Assembly (NCBI GenBank): GCA_945878695.1
Contig: CAMDXI010000005.1
Location: 1 to 63,271, forward strand
Reading direction: 5' to 3'
DNA from: Methylotenera oryzisoli
GTDB taxonomy: Bacteria; Pseudomonadota; Gammaproteobacteria; Burkholderiales; Methylophilaceae
Length of the DNA stretch: 63,271 nucleotides
Shown here: positions 55,520 to 63,271 of the stretch, piece after piece
Position numbering within the stretch: the stretch's first letter is position 1
How the letters are laid out: the number at the start of each line of letters is the position of its first letter
The notes under the pieces: model-generated
Database searches by the model: none
Told to the model about the DNA's origin: nothing
The model's input: the letters and a program-made list of their open reading frames with translations, nothing else
Position numbers and translations under genes: made by a program

Positions 55520-56464
55520 ATGCCATTAGCCCCAGCCATATTCTTAATGGGCCCAACTGCCAGCGGCAAGACCGGGGCCGCGGTGGCCTTAGCCGCCACC
55601 TTGCCGGTGGAGATCATCAGTGTTGATTCCGCCTTGGTCTACCGTGACATGGACATAGGCACGGCCAAGCCGGATGCAGCCACCTTGCAGCAGGCGCCGC
55701 ACCACCTGATTAATCTGATTCCACCTACGCAAGCTTATTCGGCCGCTAACTTTCGTCAAGATGCCTTAGGCTTGATGGCTGACATCAGCGCGCGCGGGCG
55801 CATCCCTTTGTTGGTCGGCGGCACCATGCTGTATTTCAAAGCGCTGGAGCAGGGCATGAGTGGCTTGCCGGAGGCGGATGCGCAGGTGCGCATGGGCTTG
55901 GATGCGGAAGCGGCGGCCATAGGCTGGCCGGCCATGCATGCAAAATTAGCTGGCGTGGACGCCTTAACGGCTGCGCGCTTAGCACCCAATGACAGTCAAC
56001 GCATACAGCGCGCATTGGAGGTGCACGCCATTAGCGGCCGTCGCCTGTCTGATCTGATTGCGGAGCAAAGCAGCCAGGTGCTGCCATATCAGGTCTTGAA
56101 GGTAGCCTTGTTGCCCAGCGATCGTCAGCTGCTGCATGAGCGCATCGCCATGCGTTTCGAGCAGATGTTGGCAGCCGGCTTGGTGGACGAGGTGCGGGCA
56201 TTGTTGATTAAATACCCGGTGTTGACAGCCGAATCGACCGCCATGCGCTGCGTTGGTTACCGTCAGACCTTGCACTATTTAGCCGGTGAAATCGGCTTGG
56301 AAGAACTGCGTGAGCGCGGGATTTTCGCCACCCGCCAATTGGCTAAAAGGCAGCTCACCTGGTTGCGTAGCATGCCGCAGGTGCGGGTCTTGGATTGCCT
56401 ACAAAGCGGTATAAATGAGCTGGTTTTTAATGAGGTTAATCAGTTCATTAAAAATAATAGTTAA
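55520..56464 (+). CDS. miaA: tRNA dimethylallyltransferase MiaA
   Basis: Adds the isopentenyl group to A37 of tRNAs reading UNN codons. The 314-residue protein has the P-loop [16 protein letters not shown], then [19 protein letters not shown] and [15 protein letters not shown] 55520 lies six bases after mutL. The mutL-miaA order is classic, but here hfq and hflX do not follow; dapC lies convergent instead. Confidence 0.95.
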   Translation: MPLAPAIFLMGPTASGKTGAAVALAATLPVEIISVDSALVYRDMDIGTAKPDAATLQQAPHHLINLIPPTQAYSAANFRQDALGLMADISARGRIPLLVGGTMLYFKALEQGMSGLPEADAQVRMGLDAEAAAIGWPAMHAKLAGVDALTAARLAPNDSQRIQRALEVHAISGRRLSDLIAEQSSQVLPYQVLKVALLPSDRQLLHERIAMRFEQMLAAGLVDEVRALLIKYPVLTAESTAMRCVGYRQTLHYLAGEIGLEELRERGIFATRQLAKRQLTWLRSMPQVRVLDCLQSGINELVFNEVNQFIKNNS

Positions 56465-56482
56465 TGTAGTTTGTTAACTATT
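56456..56482. terminator. Candidate terminator hairpin between miaA and dapC
   Basis: Perfect 9-bp inverted repeat AATAGTTAA/TTAACTATT with a 9-base loop. It covers the stop codons of both convergent genes. The stem is AT-rich and the T-run is short, so termination strength is doubtful. Confidence 0.4.
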
Positions 56483-57683
56483 TGCAGGCCATCTTGATAC
56501 GCTTGGCTGCTTCTAAGCATTCATCCAAACTCGCCACCAAGGCCAATCGGACAAAGTGCTCACCTGGATTAATGCCGTGCGCTTGTCTGGCTAGGTAACT
56601 GCCCGGCAACACCGTCACATTAAAATCACGGTATAGCCTTAAGGCAAATGCACTATCGCTTACGGGCTTGCCGGAATGAGGTTTAATCTTGCACCACAAA
56701 TAAAAGGCGGCATCGGGCAAACTCGCTTCCATTACTTCGCTTAATAGGGGCGTTACCGCCGCAAACTTTTCAGCATACAGGCGGCGATTTTCAATGACGT
56801 GCTGCTCGTCGTTCCACGCTGCCATGCTGGCGGCCTGCACGGCAGGATTCATGGCGCAACCATGGTAGGTGCGGTACAGCGCAAATTTTTCTATGATGAC
56901 GGCATCCCCCGCGACAAAACCGGAGCGCATACCCGGTACATTGGAGCGCTTGGATAAAGAGCTGAACACCACTAGGTTTTTGTAATCACGATTGAGTAAT
57001 CGTGCAGCTTGCAAGGCGCCTAAGGGCGGCTTGCTTTCATCGAAATAGATCTCCGAGTAGCATTCGTCGGCGGCAATGACAAAGCCGTATTGATCGGATA
57101 AATCAAACACCGTTTGCCATTGTGCCAAGGACATCACCTTGCCGGATGGGTTGCCAGGGCTGCATACGTAGACCAATTGCGTGCGTTTCAAAACCTCGCT
57201 GGGCACGCTGGCAAAATCCATGGCATGCTGATTTTCCGGCAAAGTATTTAAAAAGTAGGGTTCGGCACCGGCTAAAAAGGCCGCGCCTTCGTATATTTGA
57301 TAAAACGGATTGGGAGAAATCACCAGCGGCTTGATAGCGCTGCTGCTGTCTATGATGACTTGCGCGAAAGCAAACAAGGCTTCGCGACTGCCGGTAACAG
57401 GCAGTATCTCCGTTTCAAGGTTAAGCATGGGGATGCCGTAACGACGACTTAACCAGTTGGCTATGGCCTCACGCAGGGCCGGGCTACCCAATGTTGTCGG
57501 GTAAGTGGCCAAGCCGGCCAAATTGTCCACTAAAGCCTGTTTAATCAAAGGCGGCGTAGCGTGCTTGGGTTCGCCTATGGATAAGTTAATCGGGCTGTAG
57601 GCGGGATTGGCCGTGGTGCCCTTGAATAAATCGCGTAGACGCTGAAAAGGGTAGGCTTGCAGTAAGTTTAGGTTGGCATTCAT
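56478..57683 (-). CDS. dapC: Succinyldiaminopimelate transaminase DapC-type
   Basis: Class I/II PLP aminotransferase of 401 residues in lysine and peptidoglycan precursor synthesis. It begins MNANLNLLQAYPFQRLRDL and has INLSIGEPKHATPP, YVCSPGNPSGKVM, AADECYSEIYFD and the PLP Lys in SSLSKRSNVPGMRSGF. The N-terminus Y-P-F-x-R-L is typical of proteobacterial DapC. ATG 57683 fits the family; longer readings cross the divergent promoter. ArgD could overlap in activity. Confidence 0.9.
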   Translation of the reverse strand: MNANLNLLQAYPFQRLRDLFKGTTANPAYSPINLSIGEPKHATPPLIKQALVDNLAGLATYPTTLGSPALREAIANWLSRRYGIPMLNLETEILPVTGSREALFAFAQVIIDSSSAIKPLVISPNPFYQIYEGAAFLAGAEPYFLNTLPENQHAMDFASVPSEVLKRTQLVYVCSPGNPSGKVMSLAQWQTVFDLSDQYGFVIAADECYSEIYFDESKPPLGALQAARLLNRDYKNLVVFSSLSKRSNVPGMRSGFVAGDAVIIEKFALYRTYHGCAMNPAVQAASMAAWNDEQHVIENRRLYAEKFAAVTPLLSEVMEASLPDAAFYLWCKIKPHSGKPVSDSAFALRLYRDFNVTVLPGSYLARQAHGINPGEHFVRLALVASLDECLEAAKRIKMACK

Positions 57684-57779
57684 GGCCGATATTGTAATAT
57701 ACGTGGCGCACATTCCATAGCCCTTAGCACGCATTGCTGTTAGCATCGAGTGCCACTGCAACATATGAAGAAAGAAGCC

Positions 57780-58679
57780 ATGCCCAGCCATCAACAAACA
57801 GCGCAGCCCGCCCAAGATAGCCGTTACCTAGCCGTATCCGGTTTGCTATTTGGTGCCGTGTGCTGGGGCATCATTTGGTACCCGTATCGGCTCATGGCTG
57901 ACATGGGGGTATCGGGCGTGGCCTCCAGCTTTTACACCTATGCCATCACCGTGCTGTTGGCCAGCCTGTATTTTGCTAAACATTGGCGCGGTCTATTTAA
58001 GCAACCTTTTAGCATCGTTTACCTGGCATTGGTGGCCGGTTGGACCAATCTGGCTTACGTGTTGGCGGTAATAGATGGCGAGGTCATGCGCGTGATGCTG
58101 CTGTTTTATTTGTCGCCTTTGTGGACCTTGATATTGGCGCACTTTTATTTGAAAGAAAAGACCCCTACAAGCGGCTACCTAGCCATCGTCATCTCCTTGC
58201 TGGGCGCCTTCATTATGCTCTATGACCCCGCGCTTAGTCCCTGGCCATTGCCCAGAAACCAAGCCGAATGGTTAGCCTTGTCTTCCGGCATAGGCTTTTC
58301 CTTAACCAATGTGCTGACGCGTCAAGCCCGTGACTTGAGTTTGCAGGCAAAATCGTTCGCAGTGTGGTTGGGGGTGTTGCTGGTCAGTTTGCTGTTTATC
58401 CCGTTTAGCGCCGCACCATGGCCTAGCCCATACTTTTTTAGCAACAGTCAATGGTTGGTGATGGGGATGATAGCCATGTTGCTCTTGGCGGCGACCGTGT
58501 TGGTGCAATACGGCGTCACTAGGTTGCCGGCGACCCGCGCATCGGTGGTGTTTTTGTTTGAGTTGGTGGTGGCCGCCATCGCCTCCTATTATTTGGCCAA
58601 CGAGAGCATGGCGCTCAATGAATGGCTGGGCGGCAGTTTGATTGTACTGGCTGCGCTGTTTGCGGCTAAATCGGCTTAA
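57780..58679 (+). CDS. EamA/DMT-family transporter
   Basis: Ten-helix inner-membrane protein of about 299 residues with two EamA repeats. Typical segments are FGAVCWGIIWYPYRLM, MLLFYLSPLWTLILAHFYLKE in part, and VVFLFELVVAAIASYYLANE. Substrate unknown. A purine-rich AAGAAAGAAG lies before ATG 57780; ATG 57765 is an alternative. Divergent from dapC; its stop overlaps the stop of the glycosyltransferase gene by four bases. It is a paralogue of the EamA gene at 39147-40076. Confidence 0.83.
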   Translation: MPSHQQTAQPAQDSRYLAVSGLLFGAVCWGIIWYPYRLMADMGVSGVASSFYTYAITVLLASLYFAKHWRGLFKQPFSIVYLALVAGWTNLAYVLAVIDGEVMRVMLLFYLSPLWTLILAHFYLKEKTPTSGYLAIVISLLGAFIMLYDPALSPWPLPRNQAEWLALSSGIGFSLTNVLTRQARDLSLQAKSFAVWLGVLLVSLLFIPFSAAPWPSPYFFSNSQWLVMGMIAMLLLAATVLVQYGVTRLPATRASVVFLFELVVAAIASYYLANESMALNEWLGGSLIVLAALFAAKSA

Positions 58680-60607
58680 TTGCTCGCCGTCCCATCCTGC
58701 CACATATTTTGGTATTGCTGCTCTAGGCCGCGAGCAAAGTCAGCCGGACTAAATAATGCGCTCGTCGTTCGCAGCTTTTGCAGGCGCTGTTTAATCGCCA
58801 ATAAAGCCTCAGGGTTGCTCGCGTAATAGCTTGCGCGGCTTTCGTAGTCCGCCAAGTTGTCCGTGACCATTTCTTTTAAGCCCAGTGCCTGCAACAAACT
58901 GCCGGCCACGCGGGCGGAAAAGGTGTTGCCTACACAGCTTAACACCGGCAAGCCCATCCATAAGGCATCGCTGCAGGTGGTATGGGCGTTATAGGGCAGG
59001 GTGTCTAAAAATAAATCGGCATGCACGTGCCTGGCCAGGTGCTCGGCTATCGGCAAGCGAGGCGCAAATACCAATCTGTCTGCTGACACACCTTGCGCCA
59101 TTGCCGCATTCATTAAGTTTTGCTTGGCCCAGGGGTTGCATTCCAGCAACCACAGCACACTATGGCCTTGCGTTTTTAATAAGCGCATCCACACGCTAAA
59201 CAGCTCGGCGCTGATCTTGAATGTTTGGTTGAAGCAGCAGTAAACAAAAGCACCTTCTGGCAGCTGGCAACTGGCTCTGGTGGGCGCGTCGGCCAATGGA
59301 CGTTGGCTATCGTTGGCTTGGTAACAGGGTAGTAGGGCTAATTTTTCTGCGTAATCTTGCGCGCTAGCGGCGGGGGTGATGAAGGCGTCGCTGATTAAGT
59401 AGTCAAACAAGGGCCGTTTATGGCCGTTTGCAAAACTGGCATGGCCCATGCTGCCGGGAAAGCCCAACCAATTGACGTGGATGATTGCCGGCTTTAAGGC
59501 GACGATGCCGCTGCGGCTGGTTTGCGTGTAGCCGCTTAAATCCACCAGTATGTTTATGGCGTGGTCGTTAATTTTTTTAGCCGCCTCTGTTTCGGATAAA
59601 GCTTGGATATCGTGAAACTGATCGAAGGCTTTTTCTAGCCTTAATCTGGCCGGGGATAGGTCGTTTTTACCGTACGAGTAAGCGTAAATTTCATAAGCCG
59701 ATCGGTCGTGCTGCTCGATCAGTTCGGTGATTAAAAAGGCTAAGGGATGCAATCTAAAATCGGCGGACAAATAGCCTATTTTCAGCTTGCGTTTACTTGC
59801 TCGGTCATGACCATGTTGGTAATTAAACGAGGACGGCGTGTTTTGCGCCAACAAGCGGCCAAAGCGCTGTGCCACCCATAAATCCGCGCAACGTAACTGC
59901 TCGACTGCTGTGGTGCCTGGCATGGCTAAGAAGGCGAACGGCGATATTTGCGCGCGTGGGTCGGTGGCTAAGGCATGGCGTATTGCTGCAATCTGCTCAG
60001 GCAAGCCGTGCCAATCGCAAACATGCTGTTTTTGATGCACCAGGTGCACTTTGGCATGATGCAGTTGCGGATTGAGGCTGAGCGCGTGTTGGTAGCTCGC
60101 TATGGCTAAATCAAGTTGGCCTAACTCACGCTGCACGTTGCCTAGATTATTATGCGTGTCGGCATCATTGGGGTCGAATTGCAGTGCCGCTTGGTAATGC
60201 TGGGCGGCGTCCTGCGGTTGGCCAAGTTCACGTTTGGCATTGGCTAAATTGTAGTGCAGGGCCGCCTTGTCCATGGCGTCTTGGGGCTGCAGGCTCAATG
60301 CTTCATTGAAGCACTCTGCGGCCTGGCGGTATTGGCCTTCTGCATGCGCCTGATTACCGCCTAGCATTAGGCAATGGCCTAGTGCTAAGCGGCTTTGATC
60401 GTTAGGACCGTGGCTGTGCAACAACCGGCGGTAGCAGGCTGCGGCATCGACTATGCGCTGGCTTTGGTAGCATAGGATGGCCAACAACTGCAATGCGTCA
60501 TGGTGATCGGCTTGCTGGTTTAGCAGGGCTTGCAGCTTAGCTTCAGCGGCTTGCGGCTGACCGGCTTGATAAAGCGTTAGGGCTTGCGCGTATAGGGTGT
60601 TGGCCAT
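58676..60607 (-). CDS. TPR protein with OGT-like (GT41) glycosyltransferase domain
   Basis: 643-residue protein. The N-terminal half holds about five TPR units (residues 5-190; clear ones are ALHYNLANAKRELGQPQDAA and DTHNNLGNVQRELGQLDLAI). The C-terminal half is an O-GlcNAc transferase-like GT-B domain with LKIGYLSADFRLHPLAFL (His of the active site), GFPGSMGH, YCCFNQTFKIS (Lys near the UDP phosphates) and LFLDTLPYNAHTTCSDALWMGLPVL in parts. Bacterial members glycosylate proteins or have unknown targets. No flagellin or adhesin gene is adjacent. It lies nine bases after mnmC2. Confidence 0.9.
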   Translation of the reverse strand: MANTLYAQALTLYQAGQPQAAEAKLQALLNQQADHHDALQLLAILCYQSQRIVDAAACYRRLLHSHGPNDQSRLALGHCLMLGGNQAHAEGQYRQAAECFNEALSLQPQDAMDKAALHYNLANAKRELGQPQDAAQHYQAALQFDPNDADTHNNLGNVQRELGQLDLAIASYQHALSLNPQLHHAKVHLVHQKQHVCDWHGLPEQIAAIRHALATDPRAQISPFAFLAMPGTTAVEQLRCADLWVAQRFGRLLAQNTPSSFNYQHGHDRASKRKLKIGYLSADFRLHPLAFLITELIEQHDRSAYEIYAYSYGKNDLSPARLRLEKAFDQFHDIQALSETEAAKKINDHAINILVDLSGYTQTSRSGIVALKPAIIHVNWLGFPGSMGHASFANGHKRPLFDYLISDAFITPAASAQDYAEKLALLPCYQANDSQRPLADAPTRASCQLPEGAFVYCCFNQTFKISAELFSVWMRLLKTQGHSVLWLLECNPWAKQNLMNAAMAQGVSADRLVFAPRLPIAEHLARHVHADLFLDTLPYNAHTTCSDALWMGLPVLSCVGNTFSARVAGSLLQALGLKEMVTDNLADYESRASYYASNPEALLAIKQRLQKLRTTSALFSPADFARGLEQQYQNMWQDGTASN

Positions 60608-60616
60608 GCTTTAATT

Positions 60617-61846
60617 TTAACCTAAAGTCGGTTTTATGCCACTTGCGGCGAAGGCAGGCAGGCTGCGAGCCAGTTTTTTTAAACCTAATTTACGCAATAA
60701 GAAACGATTGGGGTTGATTAAGTTCAGCATGGTTGGGTTAATTGCTGGGTTTTCTTGGCAAATTAAGCTGGCCAGTATCTCGCCGCAATAGGGCGCACTG
60801 GTAAACCCTCGGCTACCGTGGGCTAAATTGACATACAGTCCATCAGTTCGGGGCAGTGAGGATGGCTTGGCATTCGGCCTTGGTGGGGCTGCCATTATGG
60901 CGGCATGATCTAATAATTCCCCCACTAAAGGGAAGTAGTCGGCGCTGGTGCAACGAAAAGACACGCGACCGCCCGCTATGCTGTTTTTTAGGCTGTCGTG
61001 TAATGCCGGGGAATAGCTGTTTAATTTGTTTAAATTAGCCTGGTGATCGTATTCGTCTATGGCGAGCGACTGGTCTGATGAAAAGCTGGCGCCTAGCGTA
61101 TGCACGCCTTGCTCGGCAGGGCTTAAGTAGCCGTCACTGCAAACAATGCTGCGCAATGCCAAGCTGACTTCGCTGGCTTTGACCAGACTAAGCTGCCCGC
61201 GTACCGATAGCGTTTTTAGCTGCAGGCTCATGCCTAGGTCTTCGGCCTGATTGGCATTAGCCAGGATGACGGCGTCGGCTTTTTCTAGGCACAGTTCGCC
61301 TGCGTAAATTTCAAATAGCCCATTATTTTTCAATACTTTATTGGGATTGGTTGATGTTTTTACACTGATGTTTGGATGCGTGATTAATGCGCGGCATAGG
61401 GCTGCCGGATTTAGCCAAGCCGCGTTGGCAAAGTATAAGGCCGGATGAGGCAGCGCCAAACCAGCTTGCTGACTGGCTTGCGCTGGGTCAAGTAATTGCA
61501 CGTGTTGGGCTGCTTCTTTCCACGACAGTACTTTTTGTAATCTGGCTAATTCGCGGTCATTAAAGCCCAATTGCAGCATGCCGCAGGCATGAAAATCCTT
61601 GACCGGCAACTGCAGTTTGTTAATCAACTCCAAGCTGTATAAATAGCCAGCCAAGGCAAACTGACTGGTGCTGTCGTCACCGCTTAAGCGTGGGTAGAGC
61701 ATGGCTTGTGGGTTACCAGAGGCTTCCATAGCAATGTCCTCATGCCGTTCAATTAGGCTAACCTTGACGCCACGTTGGGCTAGGGCATAAGCGCTGCTGC
61801 AGCCGGCTATGCCAGCCCCAATCACTATGACGCTTTTAGGCGGCAT
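60617..61846 (-). CDS. mnmC: FAD-dependent cmnm5U oxidoreductase (MnmC2 domain protein)
   Basis: 409-residue oxidoreductase with an N-terminal FAD motif VIVIGAGIAGCSSAYALAQRG split around GAGIAG. The rest matches the C-terminal half of E. coli MnmC (SLIERHEDIAMEASGNPQA, AHGSRGFTSAPYCGEILASL). It removes the carboxymethyl group from cmnm5(s2)U34 in tRNA so that MnmD can methylate it. It is a separate gene here, 16 bases after mnmD. Confidence 0.9.
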   Translation of the reverse strand: MPPKSVIVIGAGIAGCSSAYALAQRGVKVSLIERHEDIAMEASGNPQAMLYPRLSGDDSTSQFALAGYLYSLELINKLQLPVKDFHACGMLQLGFNDRELARLQKVLSWKEAAQHVQLLDPAQASQQAGLALPHPALYFANAAWLNPAALCRALITHPNISVKTSTNPNKVLKNNGLFEIYAGELCLEKADAVILANANQAEDLGMSLQLKTLSVRGQLSLVKASEVSLALRSIVCSDGYLSPAEQGVHTLGASFSSDQSLAIDEYDHQANLNKLNSYSPALHDSLKNSIAGGRVSFRCTSADYFPLVGELLDHAAIMAAPPRPNAKPSSLPRTDGLYVNLAHGSRGFTSAPYCGEILASLICQENPAINPTMLNLINPNRFLLRKLGLKKLARSLPAFAASGIKPTLG

Positions 61847-61862
61847 GGCTTGCCCCTACATA

Positions 61863-62567
61863 TTACCCGTAAAGCATTTCGCGCTTTTTGGCGTAACCGG
61901 CTTGCTTGTTGACCTGAAAGCCTGCGGCCATTAGCTGGCGTCGCACTGCACTGGCGCTGGTGAAGGTGGCAAAGCTGGTGTGGATGTTAGACAGCAAGGC
62001 CATTTGCTGAAACAAGCTGCCTTGCCATATGTCTGGATTTTTAGCTGGTGAAAAGCCATCTAGAAACCAAGCGTCGACTGCGATCTTGGGCTGCTGTTGG
62101 CTAAGGCTTTGATAGGCAGTGGCGGCATCGCCTATTAGTAAACTGAGCCGCACGCGCTGGTTAAATAAACTGACGTCACCCTGCTCTATGGCCTTGGGGT
62201 AGTGGGCGATCAGCGCCTCGCTAAATGGCTTCAGGGTCGGCCATTGTTGCCAAGCTTTAGACATATCAAGTGGACTCAAAGGGTGTTTCTCAGCGCTGAT
62301 AAAATGCAAATTGGCCTTAATGGGTGCGGTATCCAGCCAGAATTTTGCCGCTAATAAAAAATTAAGCCCTGTGCCAAAGCCGGTTTCAGCGATAGTAAAG
62401 CTTGCATTTGGGTAGTCTAGCCAGCGTTCGGCCAAGCGATTGGCCTGCAAGAAAACGTAATCGGTTTCCTGCAGGCCGTTGTCGCTGTTGTAGTAGACGT
62501 CTTGGTATTGCTCGGAGAAGGCCAGGCCGTTTTGCCAGGAAACCGCTGCGTGCACTACAGGCGGCAT
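61863..62567 (-). CDS. mnmD: tRNA nm5U methyltransferase MnmD (MnmC1 domain protein)
   Basis: 234-residue SAM methyltransferase matching the N-terminal half of E. coli MnmC: FSEQYQDVYYNSDNGLQET, then the SAM loop IAETGFGTGLNFLLAA, FISAEKHPL and DAWFLDGFSPAKNPDIW, ending YAKKREMLYG. ATG 62567 follows GGAAG by eight bases and lies two bases after the ycaO stop. Gene order mnmD-mnmC2 keeps the domain order of the fused enzyme. Confidence 0.92.
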   Translation of the reverse strand: MPPVVHAAVSWQNGLAFSEQYQDVYYNSDNGLQETDYVFLQANRLAERWLDYPNASFTIAETGFGTGLNFLLAAKFWLDTAPIKANLHFISAEKHPLSPLDMSKAWQQWPTLKPFSEALIAHYPKAIEQGDVSLFNQRVRLSLLIGDAATAYQSLSQQQPKIAVDAWFLDGFSPAKNPDIWQGSLFQQMALLSNIHTSFATFTSASAVRRQLMAAGFQVNKQAGYAKKREMLYG

Positions 62568-62569
62568 GC

Positions 62570-63271
62570 TTAACGCTTCCACACCTTGCCGTAGGCGGCC
62601 AGTAATTGTTGGTGCATGCGACTGCCTTGCATGTTTTCACCTAGGTTAATCAGGCCAAAATACTGTTCCGTTTGATTCAGCAGTTTTTCTGCTTGGCTCA
62701 GCGTCTCTGCGCCATACATCAGCCTTAAGTTGGCTTTAAATAATGCCGGATCAGGGTGCGCCAATTCAACGCTAATCTGCACCAAGTCAGATAGGCAGCG
62801 GTAGACTTTGGCACGTTCAGTCGGTAGCTCGTTAAATTGCGCAATCCAGGCGCAGCCATCCAAGACGTCATCGGTGCTTTGGCAGGCTACGGCGGCCAAG
62901 GTTTTGAGTTCGCCTACGCGCAGGTCTACCCAAGTGCTGTTTGGGTCAGCACACAAACCTATGAGGGTGGTGACGGGCAATTCGTCCGCCAAATCCAAAT
63001 CCAATAAAGTCGATAGCAACGCAGCCGATTCGGCATGGCTTAAGGATTGCAACTTAATGGCATAGGGACGTATTAAATTGCCTACGCTGTTGTTTTCCCA
63101 TTGCAGCTCTTCAACCGGATAAATTTCACTCATGCCAGGCACAATGATGCGGCATGCGTAAACGCCTAGGTGGGTGAAGTCGGCTATGTAAATGTCATGG
63201 CCGCTGCCATGTATGGTGTCAACGCACCAGTGGTAATCTTCTTCGGTGGTGGTGCCGAAGTTCCAATCGAA
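62570..63271 (-). CDS. ycaO: YcaO-like protein, C-terminal part (cut by window edge)
   Basis: The last 233 residues are present. The frame is open to the right edge and reads FDWNFGTTTEEDYHW, then GVYACRIIVPGMSEIYP, matching E. coli YcaO closely, and ends AAYGKVWKR. YcaO supports RimO in methylthiolation of ribosomal protein S12; the wider YcaO family activates amide backbones with ATP, but the ATP-binding half lies outside the window. A start at 63142 would be internal and is wrong. Likely in one transcript with mnmD and mnmC2. Confidence 0.9.
   Translation of the reverse strand, partial: FDWNFGTTTEEDYHWCVDTIHGSGHDIYIADFTHLGVYACRIIVPGMSEIYPVEELQWENNSVGNLIRPYAIKLQSLSHAESAALLSTLLDLDLADELPVTTLIGLCADPNSTWVDLRVGELKTLAAVACQSTDDVLDGCAWIAQFNELPTERAKVYRCLSDLVQISVELAHPDPALFKANLRLMYGAETLSQAEKLLNQTEQYFGLINLGENMQGSRMHQQLLAAYGKVWKR

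Noticed and set aside
63011-63142. Start of the last gene at 63142
   Set aside because: The frame continues to the right edge and encodes well-conserved YcaO residues, so the apparent start is internal.

Overview
The window is a dense stretch of bacterial chromosome, most likely from an autotrophic or facultatively autotrophic betaproteobacterium of the Nitrosomonadales type. The clues are a red-type (Form IC-like) RuBisCO operon with cbbX and cbbR, a MutL with the nicking-endonuclease motif, RNase E next to an RluC-type pseudouridine synthase, and an NtrC/sigma-54 ammonium transporter promoter. The taxonomic call is inference; no rRNA is present. Both ends cut genes: glgA at the left edge and ycaO at the right edge.

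Layout. 1-6.1 kb: glgA (partial), crcB, rne, rluC and a gph-like phosphatase. 6.1-7.4 kb: a Rieske protein and an SppA-type protease. 7.4-17.2 kb: a glycogen/glucan block, with glgB-pgi on the minus strand and glgC, a GH57 amylase, malQ and glk on the plus strand. Then come a VF530 protein, a GAF-domain GspE/PilB ATPase and tRNA-Arg(CCT). 20.0-27.9 kb: Calvin cycle operon cbbL-cbbS-cbbX-cbbF-cbbP-cbbA-tpiA with divergent cbbR. Two copies of a ~172-bp MITE-like repeat bracket cbbP-cbbA-tpiA. 28.2-37.1 kb: a TauE/SafE permease, uup, rep, ylqF, a methyltransferase and dhaL-dhaK. 37.1-39.1 kb: a NarX/NarL-type two-component pair. 40.3-43.7 kb: argD-argF-argG. 43.8-47.3 kb: an RNA methyltransferase, hslO, a DUF3301 protein and amtB. 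47.3-56.5 kb: queG, tsaE, amiC, a beta-CASP nuclease, a small LuxR-type regulator, a SUV3-like helicase, mutL and miaA. 56.5-63.3 kb: dapC, an EamA transporter, a TPR/OGT-like glycosyltransferase, separate mnmC2 and mnmD genes, and ycaO.

How it fits together. CO2 fixed by CbbLS (kept active by CbbX) is converted by CbbF, CbbP, CbbA and TpiA. Carbon surplus can pass through Pgi and GlgC/GlgA/GlgB into glycogen and be released by the GH57 enzyme, MalQ and Glk. DhaKL adds another triose-phosphate entry. Many genes serve translation and RNA quality (rne, rluC, ylqF, queG, tsaE, miaA, mnmC/D, ycaO, TrmH-type methyltransferase, SUV3-like helicase). Packing is tight: several convergent pairs overlap at their stop codons and one divergent pair overlaps at its start codons.

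The most rewarding signals are the two 21-bp-spaced TTA-N9-TAA motifs in the cbbR-cbbL gap, the repeat pair inside the cbb operon, the complete-looking NtrC/sigma-54 promoter of amtB, an intrinsic-terminator hairpin in the argD leader, the orphan GAF-GspE ATPase and the bacterial SUV3-like helicase.
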